A stretch of 64,000 bases of DNA from Carettochelys insculpta (taxonomy: Eukaryota > Chordata > Testudines > Carettochelyidae). Location of the stretch: positions 19,814,001-19,878,000 of the forward strand of contig NC_134152.1 of assembly GCF_033958435.1 (NCBI RefSeq), read 5' to 3'. The notes under the pieces were generated by a model, which saw nothing but the letters and a program-made list of their open reading frames with translations, made no database searches and had not been told where the DNA came from. Made by a program: the position numbers and the translations under genes. Position 1 is the stretch's first letter. Every line of letters starts with the position of its first letter. Shown here one piece after another: positions 44,948-57,637 of this stretch.

Positions 44948-47370
44948 ACAGAATCCTAGGGCTGGGAGGGACCTCAGGAGGTCATCAAATCCAGCCCCCT
45001 GCCCAAAGCAAGGTCAACCCTACCTAAATCATCCCAGCCAGAAGTTTGTCAAGCCTGGACTTTCAAAACATCTAGGGATGGAGATTCCACCATCTCTCTA
45101 GGTAAAGCATCCCAGTGCTTAACCAGCCTCCTGGTCAAATAGTTTTTCCTAATATCCAGCCTACACTTCCTCCTCTGTAACTTGAGACTATTGCTCCTTT
45201 TTCTGACCTCTGTCACTACTGAGAACAGCCTCTCTCCATCCTCTTTAGAGTTCCCCTTCAGGACATTGAGGACTGCTATCAAATCACCCCTCACTCTTCT
45301 CTTCTGCAAACTAAATAAGTCCAAATCCCCCAGCCTCTCCTCGCAGGATACGTGCTCCAGCCTCCTAATCATTTATTTTGCCCTCTGTTGGACCCTCTCA
45401 AGTGCATCTACATCCTTTCTATACTACAGAGGCCCTGAACTGGACACAATACTCCAGTGCCTCACCAGTGCTGAATAGTGGGGAATATTAACTTCTCTTG
45501 ATCTGCTGCAAGTGCTCCTCCTAATGCACCCCAATATGCCATTAGCTTCCGTGGCTATGAGGGCACATTGTTGGTTCATATACAGTCTTTCATCCACTAT
45601 AATCCCTAAATCCTTTTTTGGCACTGCTACTTAGCCAGTCAGTCCCCAGCCTGTAACAATACCTGGGATTCTTCAGTCCTAACTGCAGGACTCTGCATTT
45701 GTCTTTGTTGAACCTCATCAGATTTCTTTTGGCTCAGTCCTCCAATTTCACACTGGACCCTATCCCTATCCTCCAATGTATCTAATTGTCATGTGCAAAT
45801 TTACTGAGGGTGCAATCCATTCCCTCATCCAGGGCATTAATATAGATGTTGAACTAATCACAGGGGAACTCCACTTGAAACCAACCACACATCACATTAT
45901 TTGTTAATACCCATTGGGCCCAATCATCTAGCCAGCTTTCTGTGCACCTTACAGTACATTTTTCCAATCCATACTCCTTAAATTATGGCAAGAATGCTGT
46001 GGGAGATTGTATCAAAAGCTTTGCTAAAGTCAAGGTATATCATATCCATTGACTTCCCCATGTCCACAGAGCCAGTTACCTCATCATAGAGGCTAATCAG
46101 ATTGGTCAGTCATGACTTGCCGTTGGTGAATCCATGTTGATTATTCCTGATCACTTCCTCTCTTCCAGGTGCTTCACAATGGATTCTTTGAGGATCCCCT
46201 CTGTGATTTTTCTGGGGACTGAGGTAAGGCTGACCACTCAACAGTTTCCTGGGGATTGTTCTTCTCTCCTTTTTTTAAAGATGGGTACTATATTTGCCTT
46301 CTTCCAATCATCCAGGACCTCTCCTGATCTCTGCAAGTTTTCAAAGATAGTGTCCAAAGGCTCTGCAAAGATGTTTGCCAATTTCCTCTGTATACTTGCA
46401 TGCATTAAATACGGACCTATGGAGTTGTGTATGTCTAGTTTGTTTAAATAGTTCTTAACCTGTTCTTTCCCCACCAAGGGCTGCCCACCTCTTTCATTGC
46501 TTAGTGCAGTAGTCTGGGAGCTGACCTTGTCCATGAAGATAGAGGCAAAAATGTATTGAGTACTTCAGCTATTCCCACATCATCTATCACAAGGTTACCT
46601 CCCTCGTCCAGTAAGAACTCCACACCCTCTTATGGTTAACATGCCTGTAGAAACCTTTCTTATTACCCTTCACATTCCTTGCTAGCTGCAGTTCCCATTG
46701 TGTTTTCACCTTCTTGATTGCTCCCCTGCATTCTCAAGCAATATATTTGTACTCCTCCTTAGTCATCTGTCCAAGTTTCCACTTCTTATACACATCCTTT
46801 TTGAGTTTAAACTCAACATGAATTTTCCTGGTAAGACAAGCTGGCTACTTTTCTTACTTACAAGCATATTTGTTTTTTCTTACTGCACATGGGGATGGTT
46901 TGTTCATGTGCCTTCAATAAGGCTTCCTTAAAATACTACCAGTTCTCCTGGACTCCTTTCCGCTACATATTAGCTTCCCAAGGGATCTTGCCCATCAGTT
47001 CTCTGATGGAGTCAAAGACTGCTCCTTTGAAATCCAAGGTTTGTATTTTACTGCTCACCTTTCTTCAGGATTCTGAAATCTACCATCTCGTGATGGTGGC
47101 AACCTGGGCTTCAGCGCACTTCTATTTCTCTTACTAGTTCCTACCTGTTTTGTGAGCAGCAGGTCAAGCTGCACGTGGTCATTTCCTTCAACACTTGTCC
47201 CAGGAAGTTATACCCAATATTCTCCAAAAACTTCCAGGACTGTCTGTGTGCTGCTGCATTAGACTCCCAACAGATATCAGGGTGATTAAAGTCTCCCATG
47301 AGAACCAGGGCCTGGGACCTGAAGGCTTCTCTTAGTTGTCTGAAGAAAGTGATAAGAATATGTATTAAAA
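44948..47370 (-). mobile_element. CR1 LINE, long 5'-truncated copy
   Basis: About 2.4 kb on the minus strand from the 3' tail (CACAGAATCCTAGGGCTGGG on +) up to the endonuclease. Order on -: endonuclease end (47141-47407), reverse transcriptase start (46238-46534), motif A (near 46020-46045, [11 protein letters not shown]), then C-terminal blocks (45424-45624 and 45049-45372). Same tail subfamily as 31177-32116. Confidence 0.9.
45049..47370 (-). pseudogene. CR1 ORF2 remnant: endonuclease end, reverse transcriptase, C-terminal region
   Basis: On -, LVLMGDFNHPDICWES is the GDFNHPDI catalytic block of the CR1 APE endonuclease. VLDDWKKANIVPIFKK opens the reverse transcriptase, [11 protein letters not shown] is its motif A, and KDLGIIVDERL and LDLFSLQKRRVRGDLI belong to the thumb and C-terminal region. 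The FADD block near 45800 is too worn to read. Frames break between every block, so the gene is long dead. Confidence 0.85.
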
Positions 47371-47409
47371 TTCTAAATCTAACAGTATCTCTTAAGTGGC
47401 TTGTCACAA

Positions 47410-50400
47410 GTTATTATTACAGTGGAGTGGCTTTAATATTTATGTGTCTTTCTTTTACATAGTAATGAGGTACTCTAGCTCTTAGATGACAGGAGCTCTG
47501 TATCTACTAGAAAATTAGAGGTTTCAAGTGTTTTTCTAGCCTCTGGAATCATGGTTAAAGTTGCCCCCCCCTCAAATTAATTATGGTGCCTCTGTAGGCA
47601 GGGCTGGAATGCTTAGGTAGGCCAGGGGTTTTAAGTGGCTACAGCCCAGGACTCTGGGCTAGGAATATCCTGCAAAACAATGAGCACTTCTGGTGGCCTT
47701 CAGATCTTTTTGTGGGGGCCCCAGGCAAGACTTGCTAAAAGCCCTTTCTCAAGACAGCTTTGCGCCTAAGGAATTGAGCCAGATAGTCTTCTAAAAAAAA
47801 AAATCTCTGTATTCTCTCATTCTCATTTTCAAATCTTTCCCCCTAATCTGTGGTTTTGCTGTAACAGGGGTAGTGGCCTTTATAACTTTCTGTCCCCAAT
47901 CTCATTACCTTGAGCAGTGTGAGTCATGTTTCTTTTCCCTATTTTCTTCTCTCTCCATATTTCAGATCCAAGCTACACTTTTCAGGGTGATTTCAAAACA
48001 GAAGATGGGGGTCAAGGCCCACCTCCCACTGAATGTCACTGAGAGTTACATGCCTAACTCCCCTTTGGGCACTCCAGTACTTTAATATAATTTCATATGA
48101 CACAGAAAATCAAAGCTGTTCCAATACTTACCTTTCTGCTGTTCCTTCTTATGTTTTCTGTCCTCTAGAACATTTGCTTTTGCTAATACCCTGAGTCTCC
48201 AGTCCCTGTGCCAAATTTTAATCGCTCCCCATATTTCTTTCTTTACTGTGCTTGTACAACGTGCAAATTGATTTATATCAATTTGTCAGACTTGATCACT
48301 CTTCTGTGAATCCTTGTGGCTCACCCCTGCAGAGACATTCCCCTCTAACTGCTTTGTAATCTTGTCCTTTGCTGGTGGGTTTACAAAATCCACAATGGTC
48401 AGGCTCCTCTGTTCTTTACTTTCTCTAACTATAGTATAAGAGCTACTGCCTTCTTCAACCCAGATGAACAAACAGGGATGGAGAGCACAGATAGACACTA
48501 CTACTGTCTTCTGCAGAAGATAAAATCTAATACTTCCACCATCAATTATATAAGAGATCGGACTAGCATGTGCTGCTTTGTAGTGGGCCATATCTTTCAA
48601 ACACCCTTTTGATTCAATATTACAGGCAGTACTGAAAAAAAAATTAAGTATCGTAGGTAGCCATCTAACTTGGGCAACTATTGCAGGGTATCCCTGATGT
48701 ATAATTAGTTGTTAGCCTGGCTTACCATGAAGACCCCTGCAATGGAAAATGGAGCCAAAGCATGCCTCAAATTATTATCGGTGTAAAGATCATGTAGCAA
48801 ATTTACATTTGTGATTTGCATATCAGTTAAAATGTATTTGTCACACACACAACTTTTTCCCAAACGAATAAACCTGAAAGGTAAAAACACCAAAGAAACG
48901 ACAATGAACAGCAGGTGATGGGCATACTACCAAGGTGAAGAGGATGGAAAGGATTGTTTGGAGAAGTGGATTTGAAGGCAAGATCTGATGCCAGTGAGAG
49001 AAGGCCCTTAGTACTCCACAGGACAGCCTAGTGCAATTGGGAATCAGAAATATAGACCCACCCTGGTTGAACCGGATGTGTGTGTTTGGGGGGCGGGTAG
49101 TTGCGGTTACCAAGACAGAAGGAAAGAATGAGGGTCAATGGGAGTTTCTGGTTTGTCCCATACAGCTCTCTGTGCTAGTGGAGAATTGGCTAGAGATGTG
49201 CCACCATCATCCACCATGAAAGCACTGGGATTTTAAAAGCACTGAACCTTCCCTTGACATCTGCAGAGAGCTTTCCAATGGGCATCAAGAGAAGCCAAGC
49301 TAGGCCAATCTTGAAGTCTGTGTAGAGTCTTCCCCTATCAGCCCAGTCCCAAGTGCTGGTTTTGCAGTGCTTCTGGCAAATGTGCATCCAGCTTCTTGCC
49401 ATACAGTGATACATGGATACAGCCCCAGCCATTCACATGACAGATTTGACTGTCAGTCAGATGCTTACTTTGTGTTCGCTGGGTAAGCACAATTGTATCC
49501 AATGGTGGTGTCCATACTGTCCAGGCACTACTCTAGCTGTGAGTTGTCTACATCTGGTTTTTTCCCCCAGAAGAGTGAAAGTTGTGATACAAGTTAACTC
49601 ATTTTTGATTGCTTAATGTCTATTATTTGTTGTTCATTTGCTCATTGTAGCATCCCGAAAGCCTCCTTCTGCTGGGCTCAGGGCAACCTGTGCTAAGACA
49701 ATTGCAACCAGAACTGCTAGTGGCATGCCATATTCAGACAGCCTGACTCCATAAACACGTAGCAGTGTGAAGGATTGGGCTGGCATCCTATTTTGAACAC
49801 TGGCTTGTGTGTGTCAAGATTTCAGCCAAAGTTCCATGAGATCTGGTGTATGATATGCAATGCACAGAAGTCATCAATCTCTCAGGAGATGTTGCAGTAA
49901 TTGTTTTGAGTAAAATACAGTTGCCATATTGCGTTTTATCACATCTGATATAGCAACAGGCAACCTAGAAGATAAAATGCATCTCCCCTGTGTCTGTGTT
50001 CATGCTGTATAATGAAATCCAAGAGGTTACTGATCACTGTAAATCATTTAATGATTATATCCAGCAATTCATAAAGGTTTTTAGTGTCACCAGAGTTATG
50101 AATTTAGAATATATGAGACAAGGGCATATTTAAAAGATTTGGGGGATTACGAGTCCTTTTTCATCAAGCCCCCATGTGTAAATACATAGATCTAAAGTCA
50201 GACTCCCACATGCACACTCAACGGTGCATGCTAGAGGCAGTGTTGGCCCTGCTATTTAATGATCTCTGAAGTAAACAAAGGTCTTGCTACTTCATTGGCT
50301 TAAACCAATCCTGACTGCTGCCTATGAGCAGAGGGGAGGGCAGGGGAAAGCCATGGGTCTGCATCCCAGGCCAGGTGCCAAAGAGAATACACTTTATCCT

Positions 50401-51480
50401 GTGCATGGATGCTGACCATATTATTCTGAAGCTGTTTCCATGAGAGACCTTGTGGATTATCACTTCAGTGAGGTCACTCTGGGTCTGCTTTTCTGGCAAA
50501 ATACAGAATCTAGCCATTGCTTCCTTGTACATTGGAGAATTACGTCCTAGTTAAGTGTGGGACTCATCACCTTGGCTTGAGCCAGCCATAACACAATTGT
50601 GGTGGCTGCTATCTTGGCAAACTCCAGAAACTGAACAGGAGACTTTCCTGGCTGAAAGCATAAGTCTCTATAGTTCTAGCTGAGAGCAGTAACCCCTCTT
50701 CTCGCTGCATAGGGCACAGAGAGGGACACAGGACACAGGCTGACCAGTGGGTAACGTAAACTGGTGTTGCACCTGGTTCCTCAAGGAGCTCTGCCAGCAC
50801 TTGTCAGTCCTGCCTCTCACTGCAGTCTTACCTGACAATGAGAGATGTGAAAATAGAAACCAAACTGTTTGTGCCCACAGAACATGCTGTGAGTTGAAAG
50901 GTCTTAACCTCCTACTGCATGCCCATGTGTCTGGAAAGTAATGAGAATGATATGGGTGTATTTAGAGCCCTAGTTATCCCATGGTGTAGCTCAGAAATAC
51001 ATCCCCATATCCAGAGAGAAAAACTTTGTTTTATGATAACTCCCTTTAATTCGCCTATGAAAAGGTTCTATTTTATTCCTCCTATGTAGCTTCACTGTAA
51101 AAGTTGCTACAGAAACTAATGCGACAGTTGAGCTAATTTTGCGGGCAGCTCTTTCTCTGTGGCACTTAATTCCAGGTGACCTTTGAACCTGAGGGATGTT
51201 CAGATTGCTTTTAACCCACCCTGCCACATCTTCTGAGTGGTCAGAAAAGAATAAAATTCCAAGGGCAGTTTTTCTTCAGTGCACAGATTCTATTCATAGT
51301 CTACTGGCACAAAAGTTGTCCACCTGTTGGTTCAGTCAATAGGTGACCTGCCATAGTGTTTCTCTCTTCTGTAGAGAGGACAGACCGTGTGAAATATGTT
51401 CTATTTCTTCGCACTTTTCCTACCAGGTCTTAACTGCACAGTTCCTTAGACGTAAAAATCTACATGCAAAAGCGTTCAGC
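47410..51480. other. Unassigned sequence
   Basis: About 4 kb with no recognisable gene, RNA or repeat family. The frames 48286-48600 and 48841-49113 (-) and 49413-49616 (+) have no domain and no splice-site context that I can defend. Confidence 0.45.
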
Positions 51481-51485
51481 CTTGC

Positions 51486-52162
51486 TGTGAGGGGGTGGTT
51501 GCCCTGCACTGTTATAGAAAGAGTTAAAAACAGCCCTGGGAGAGGGCTGGCTTGGGGCAAGGATTGTGGCAGCTAATCAGACCCCAGGAGGGAGGTATAC
51601 AAGACATGGCTAGCCAGGGTGAGCATACTTTGGCTTCAGCCCTGGAGGGAGGGAGAGGTAGTTAGCTGTCTGCTAGAGTGGGGTGCCATTTATGGAGCAG
51701 TGCTGGGGCAAGATGGGGTCAGCAAAGGGAGCTCTGGCCTGAGTAAGCCCAGGCTGAGGCCTGGTGGCATGTGGTGGGGTCAGGGGATACAAAAACTGCA
51801 GGAAGGCAGCCAGGGCAGGCAAGGGCAGCAGGTCCACTCCCTTGCCCATGCAAGTGGCCACTTCAGACTGCACTTTGACCCTGAGGTAAGGGGCTAGATG
51901 ATGACTGGTGGTGGGTCACTGAGACAAGGTGAGTATAATGGCTGGTATTCCCTGGGAAGGGAGGACCCCAGAGTGTACAGCCTCAAGGAGGGCACCTTGG
52001 TCTGGGAGGGGTGTGGATGCTGTATAAGTGGTGGAGAACAGAAGGCAGGTAATAAAGGGCAAGACACCAGCCAGAAGAGATTGCTCCAGAGGTTGGAAAA
52101 GCTAATTCCTGCATGACCAGCAGGAAGTGTCCCAGTGGTGAATTGTGCCCCATCCCATTATG
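51486..52162 (+). mobile_element. Probable solo LTR (677 bp)
   Basis: Begins TGTGAGGGGGTGG. CTTGC flanks both sides (51481-51485, 52163-52167), the 5 bp size common for Gypsy/ERV integration. In order it has TATACAA at 51596 (promoter-like) and AATAAA at 52051-52056 (polyadenylation signal), which gives the U3-R-U5 direction as +. The right end ATTATG departs from the usual CA. No internal coding sequence, so if an LTR it is solo. Confidence 0.55.
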
Positions 52163-52303
52163 CTTGCCAACATCTGAAAGGGCAAAAACTAGTTGCAACC
52201 ACTTTATTGTTTTATTAAGGTGTTTCTCATCTTAGTATATCAGAGATCAGATAAGGAGCAATACCCAGTTGCCTGATCAACATGAACAAAGCAAGAGAAA
52301 ATA

Positions 52304-52521
52304 CAGTAAGGTCCCCACATTTGCAAACTTAATGTTCGCGAATTCTATTATTGACGAGCGACTCCAGGACAGGGAGCCCCCACGCTGCTTCCCATGGCCC
52401 TGGGCAGGAGCACTGGCAGCCAGCACTTTCCCAGGGCTCTGAGCCTCCACCTTTATTCACGAACATCAACATTTGTGAGGGTTCTGAACACTCGACCCTT
52501 GCAAATGTTGCAACCCTACTG
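52304..52521. mobile_element. Tigger-like MITE
   Basis: CAGTAAGGTCCCCACATTTG left; GCAAATGTTGCAACCCTACTG right (last base 52521). TA on the left, TG on the right. Same family as 57638-57837. Confidence 0.65.
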
Positions 52522-52529
52522 TGCAGTGT

Positions 52530-53340
52530 TCTAATTTAATTCAGTGTCCATCTCCCTAATGGGAATCAGAGGGCCAAAATAAATGACATAAACGGAGTTA
52601 ATCAAGACAGAATATCAGAAAGGCTAACCTTGTGTTAGTGCAACTGGTGTCACTAATATGATATAAAACAGCTAGCAGAATAATATTCCTTTTGTAATGA
52701 GAGACACTGGGCAATTGTATTCCTCTGTTTTGTTCATCTTATAGCATTTGGGTCTTCCTGGTTAATTTTAAGACTTCTAAAAAAATCCTTGTTCCATGTT
52801 CTGTTACATCAGCAACTACCCAAAAGCCTAAGGCAACCAAAGTGTGTGTTGTATGTCAGATTAATAGCCCACTCCTCCTTTGATTTAAGGGGTCTCTCCA
52901 GATTGTGGGGAAGGAATTGAAAGCCTTCTGACAGTTAACAGGTAGAGCAAGCAACATTTTAAATGCCTTTACTCCAAAAACTGTATAAGATAAATGTTGG
53001 CTTCCAAAGCCAACAAATGTTATTAACCTGTAGTCCCAGCTGCTCTCACACATCAGCTCAGAAATGAGGACAGTAGTATCCTTAACTCAAGAGGAGAAAG
53101 AAAAATAGCTGCAGAGGGAAAACAATCTAGCAACAAGAGCATGGCTGCCAACAGTGGGTTTCCTAGGAAATTTTTCAAAATATATATTTTGGCTGCATCA
53201 GCTTCGAAGTAAGGACACAAGAGGCAATACCATATTATAACATGGCTTAGCAAAGCTGACATGAACAGGTTTTCCCTTTCGACTGGAAGCAACCTGAAAT
53301 GAAAGAATTTTGCCTTACCCTTCCTTCATGTGGAGTGGTA
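52530..53340. other. Unassigned sequence
   Basis: No gene or repeat family recognised. Confidence 0.45.
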
Positions 53341-53348
53341 GCGTTGGG

Positions 53349-53544
53349 CAGTGTTCCCCGCCAGCTGCATAATCATGCAGCTACTCAGGAGAGAGGCAAA
53401 TGCTGCTCAGCTGATTAGCAGAGCACCCCCGGCTAGGTTTGTTTCTGGTGCACATTCACGCATGTGTCAGTGCACATAAAAAATTCATTCTGCACATGAA
53501 TGGAAAAATCCACACATAGATGGAAAAGAGTAGAAGAAGCATTG
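53349..53544 (+). mobile_element. hAT-like short element, copy 3 of 3
   Basis: CAGTGTTCCCCGCCAGC left; worn right end GAAGAAGCATTG. Shares GCTGATTAGCAGAGCACCC and AAAATTCATTCTGC-like blocks with the copy at 18027. Flanking octamers do not match well. Confidence 0.55.
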
Positions 53545-53549
53545 GTGGC

Positions 53550-55950
53550 AGGTTTTCTTTTTCTCCTCTCCTCTTCTGCTCTGCTAGCCAGAACCCAGGG
53601 AAAGCAGATTAACCTCTTTACATACTAGGTGAGATCTGCTTCATGATTTAACATTGTATCTACGTAAGCATTTTTCTTTGTGTTCCCTACTGGTGTAGCT
53701 CCTCTCACAGAAGCAACGAGAGTGTTAGTGTAAACTGGCCCACAGTAATTTTAATTGTCATCTATTTAAAACTGCTTATCTACATAGGAGTTAACTGCAG
53801 GTCACCTGTTAAGTACTTTCATTATTGCTACCCTAGGGGAATGGTGCAGCAGTGTGAAATTTTAAGAAAAATAATCCCACAGGAAATTATTTGAAATGGA
53901 TTGTCTCTTGTGGAGACTTTCAAAGTAATGCAGGGAATTTAGACATATTTTCATTAATTTTAATTCAATCAAATTTTTAATTGGAAGGTTTGTGTGTAAA
54001 TTCCTTAGACTGCACTGGCAATCTTGGACTTCACTGTTACTGCTATCCTACTCTGTTCCTGCACTAAGACTGACCTAGTTGTTCTTGGAAGCTTACAGTT
54101 AGCATTTTCATGATTTAAAATTAGAAACAATTATATAAACGTGAGGCTACATTAATATATACTAGGCTGTTTAATATTCATTTTGAAGCAACATAAATCT
54201 TTGCAGCATCAAGTTGTCGACAGCTCAAAATAAAACTTGAGTGAATAGAAAAAATTATTTCTTATGATTTCAGGTGGCAGTGGATGCCATATAAAAACTC
54301 TTGAAGGTTCAGGTGCTATGGTTCCGTGATGTGATGCATAATAAAAATATAAAAGACATTCAAGAAAACTTGTGACAGTGAACTTTTTAAAGCCAGCTTC
54401 ATTCATGTTTCTTTGTAATCGGAAAAATCTTCACCACAAACCAGGCAAAATATACAGTACAGGTGTCTTAAAACATTAGGCCGGGAAACAGCTGTGTAAA
54501 CTCAGATTATGTAGAGGAGTGAGATCTGTCTGGAGTCCTGTGTCAGCAAGAACTGAAAAGCATGTGTAAGAAGATTTGGTTGTATCCTTTTGTGACTTAA
54601 AAAGAGAGACTAGGATGCATTAGAGTGGGTTTCTCCAGTATTTTAAAGACCTACAAAATGGTTGTCTCTTCCTCTGAAATCAGTGGGGAAGTTCTCCAAA
54701 ATATTTGGTAATATTGGCCTAAAGGTCTCATGGGCGTAAGCCTACCTTACCCATCTCGAGGATGGCTACTGCCCACTCCTAGAGGCTAAAGAAATTAGTG
54801 CTTTCTATAGAAGAGTCACAGATGGACCAGAAGTGAGGAGGGTTGGATAAAATTTAAAAAAAAAACTTTAAAACTAGAGCGAATCTCTCTGAAATATCTG
54901 CGGTTACCTTTGCCAGAGAGTTTTTACAACAGTAGTAACCCATTGGATGGTTTGTTTGCTTCAGATGAATGTTATTTATCAAACTCTGATGTAATTTAAT
55001 ACCTTTGCCACATCGTAACTATGGCCTCTTCTTGATGTGGAAAGATGATGATTCAATCTAACTGATATTTTAAATAATGCTGTTCCCTGCTGGTTTGTAC
55101 GTGTGTTGTCAACTCTTGATTAACCTGTTTGTGGGAGGACTGGAAGAGTAATGACATAGGCTCCAGCCTATTGTGCTGACATAAAATTGCCACTCTTACA
55201 GCTTTCAGTTGAGGAGGAGAAGAGGGTATAGTGAGCCTTTTGCAGATTTTATTCCAATTCTTCACCGACGGGAGTTTGCGTTAAAGGCTCTGTAGAAAGA
55301 GAAGAGCAAGCAGGATCTGATTTACTCCATCTGACTTCAATCAGACCTTTCCTGTTTGTGAGTGTGGGCAAGCTGCAGTCAGCTTTTGCCTAAGGAGCAG
55401 TTGTTCTCTGCATAAGGTTCTGCAGCAGACATGAGGCACTCAAGAGCGGATCACATAAAACAATGAGCAAGCAAAGAGCATAAGCAGAATAAAACATCAT
55501 TTTGGGAAGCAAGGAGGAAAGGGGCAATGAAGCATAATAAAAACCCAGTAAACAAGCACTGCGCCTGTTCCTCTTCCTTCACAGCTATAAACAAGCCATC
55601 CCTACTATAGCTTTTTAGGCTACATTCCTTCTAAATGAGAGATTAATGCTACTCCCAGCTGAAGAGAGGATATATGATGCTTTGGGATGTGGTGGTATAT
55701 TCCTGATGAGACTACACTGACACATTTAGACGTGTTTATTCAGAGTAAATAGGCCTGTGGCATTTGTACCTGCCATTTGTGCTACTACAAAACGAGTGCA
55801 ATTTGCCGTGGTGATAAAGCCCATTTTCTAAATGACGGCACAAGGGCCAGCTCCATGCTAGGGACTCAGGAAAGCAAGTGCACACACCCAATTCTTACTG
55901 CTATGGTCTCTGACACTCTGATGCCTGATTATCTCAAAAACGTGAATGAG
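53550..55950. other. Unassigned sequence
   Basis: No exon, RNA gene or repeat family recognised over about 2.4 kb. Confidence 0.45.
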
Positions 55951-56241
55951 TTTGTCATTGCAACACATGTGTGAGGTAGTAACAGAGAGAAAGCTGTGCT
56001 AGGCTATACACTATCAAAACAAAAAGCAGTCAAGTAGCACTTTAAAGACTAGAAAAATAATTTGTTAGGTGAGCTTTCATGGGACAGACCCACTTCTTCA
56101 GACCATAACCATACCAGAACAGACTCAATATTTAAGACACAGAGAACCAAAAACAGTAATCAAGGAGGACAAATCAGAAAAAAAGATCAATGTAAGCAAA
56201 TCAGAGAGTGGAGGGGTTGCAGAGGAAGGTCAAGAATTAGA

Positions 56242-56600
56242 TTAAGCCAAGTATGCAGACGAGCCCCTGTAGTGACTTAGAAAGCTCACATCCCAGTTCA
56301 AACCACGTGTTAATGTGCCGAATTTGAATATAAAAGCCAGCTCGGCTGCTTCTCTTTGAATAGCGGTGCTACAGTTTTTTTTCAGTAACACACATACCTT
56401 TAGGTCATGAATAGAGGGCCCCATTCCATTAAAATGTTGACTAACTGGTTTGTGGATCTGGAGTGTTTGATGTCTGTTTTGTGCCCATTAACCCTTTGTC
56501 TAAGGGAGTTAGAAATCTGTCCAATATACAAAGCATCTGGGCATTGTTGGCACATGATGGCATATATGATGTTCGTAGAGGAACATGAGAGGCATATATG
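56242..56600 (-). pseudogene. PLE GIY-YIG endonuclease remnant, left arm
   Basis: Minus-strand frames give NIIYA... then LYIGQ-type residues, NSLRQRVNG-like and DIKHSRSTNQ, an extra T (AAAA at 56431-56434 on +), then MGPSIHDLKVCVLLKKN and ELAFIFKFGTLTRGLN. The order CxxC...YIGQT.NSLRQR.N.HK is the GIY-YIG nuclease domain at the C terminus of Penelope-type proteins. The reverse transcriptase is not included. Confidence 0.75.
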
Positions 56601-56633
56601 ATGTTAGTAGAGGAGCACGGGCACTTTCTCATG

Positions 56634-56975
56634 CTCCTCTAGTAACATCATATATGCCATCATGTGCCAACAATGCCCAGATGCTTTGTATATTGGACAG
56701 ATTTCTAACTCCCTTAGACAAAGGGTTAATGGGTACAAAACAGACATCAAACACTCCAGATCCACAAACCAGTTAGTCAACATTTTAATGGAATGGGGCC
56801 CTCTATTCATGACCTAAAGGTATGTGTGTTACTGAAAAAAAACTGTCGCACTGCTATTCAAAGAGAAGCAGCCGAGCTGGCTTTTATATTCAAATTCGGC
56901 ACACTAACACGTGGTTTGAACTGGGATGTGAGCTTTCTAAGTCACTACAGGGGCTCGTCTGCATACTTGGCTTAA
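56634..56975 (+). pseudogene. PLE GIY-YIG endonuclease remnant, right arm
   Basis: Plus-strand residues NIIYAIMCQQCPDALYIGQ, NSLRQRVNGYKTDIKHS, then the same extra T (TTTT at 56783-56786), and MGPSIHDLKVCVLLKKNCR to SSAYLA in the shifted frame. The paired cysteines and YIGQ are clear. Sharing the frame-breaking base with the left arm shows that both were copied from one defective template or homogenised later. Confidence 0.8.
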
Positions 56976-57215
56976 TCTAATTCTTGACCTTCCTCTGCAA
57001 CCCCTCCACTCTCTGATTTCCTCACATTGATCTTTTTTTCTGATTTGTCCTCCTTGATTACTGTTTTTGGTTCTCTGTGCCTTTAATATTGAGTTTGTTC
57101 TGGTATGGCTATGGTCTGAAGAAGTGGGTCTGTCCCAGGAAAGCTTACCTAATAAACTATTTTGCTAGTCTTTAAAGTTCTACTTGACTGCTTTTTGTTT
57201 TGATGTGTGAGGTAG

Positions 57216-57350
57216 AGGAGGATTATTATCCCCTTGCACAGGTGGAAATTGTGATACAGAAAGACTCAGTGATTTGTCTGTGATCTCCTACCAAGTCTGG
57301 GGCAGAACCAGAAATAGAACTCAGGTCTCAGTTCCAGTAAAGTGCTTCCC
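57216..57350 (+). mobile_element. MIR SINE, interrupted by the PLE pair
   Basis: GATTATTATCCCCTTGCACA, ACTCAGTGATTTG and CCAGAAATAGAACTCAGG follow the MIR order. The 13 bp duplicated target (GTGAGGTAG at its end) belongs to it. Confidence 0.7.
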
Positions 57351-57637
57351 ACCAAGGTTCCTTTCCTTGGTTTCCTGATTTGTGAGAGCAGAACGTATGT
57401 TACTGGGAACATAGCACATTCATATGGTGAATATTAAATGCATTGGAATGAAAACAGAAATCAACTTCCAGGACTGGAAACTCGATGATACTGAGACTTG
57501 TCTGCATGCCTCATGTCAGACAGGAAGCTGTAATCAATTACTGTTCCTTTTTGGACACAAAACAATGATCCAGAATAACACAGATTTCGTATTTCTTTTG
57601 GCAGCTTACAAAGACAAGTTTCCTAATGTATGAAATA

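Larger units (their letters stand above)
55980..57202. mobile_element. Penelope-like element pair, head-to-head inverted, one target duplication
   Basis: Two 5'-truncated PLE 3' halves face away from each other: 55980 to about 56600 on - and about 56625 to 57202 on +. ATGTGTGAGGTAG flanks the pair on both sides (55967-55979, 57203-57215), 13 bp. The arms are nearly identical and meet at a short hairpin (AGAGGAGC ... GCTCCTCT near 56620-56640) next to a direct repeat of GGCATATATGATGTT. The left arm keeps the full 3' terminus; the right arm lacks about 36 bp of it. The target is a MIR that continues at 57216. Confidence 0.85.

Noticed and set aside
47410..51480. Possible host exons in the longest repeat-poor stretch
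   Set aside because: No open frame gives a recognisable protein, and I saw no convincing run of splice sites around a conserved frame.
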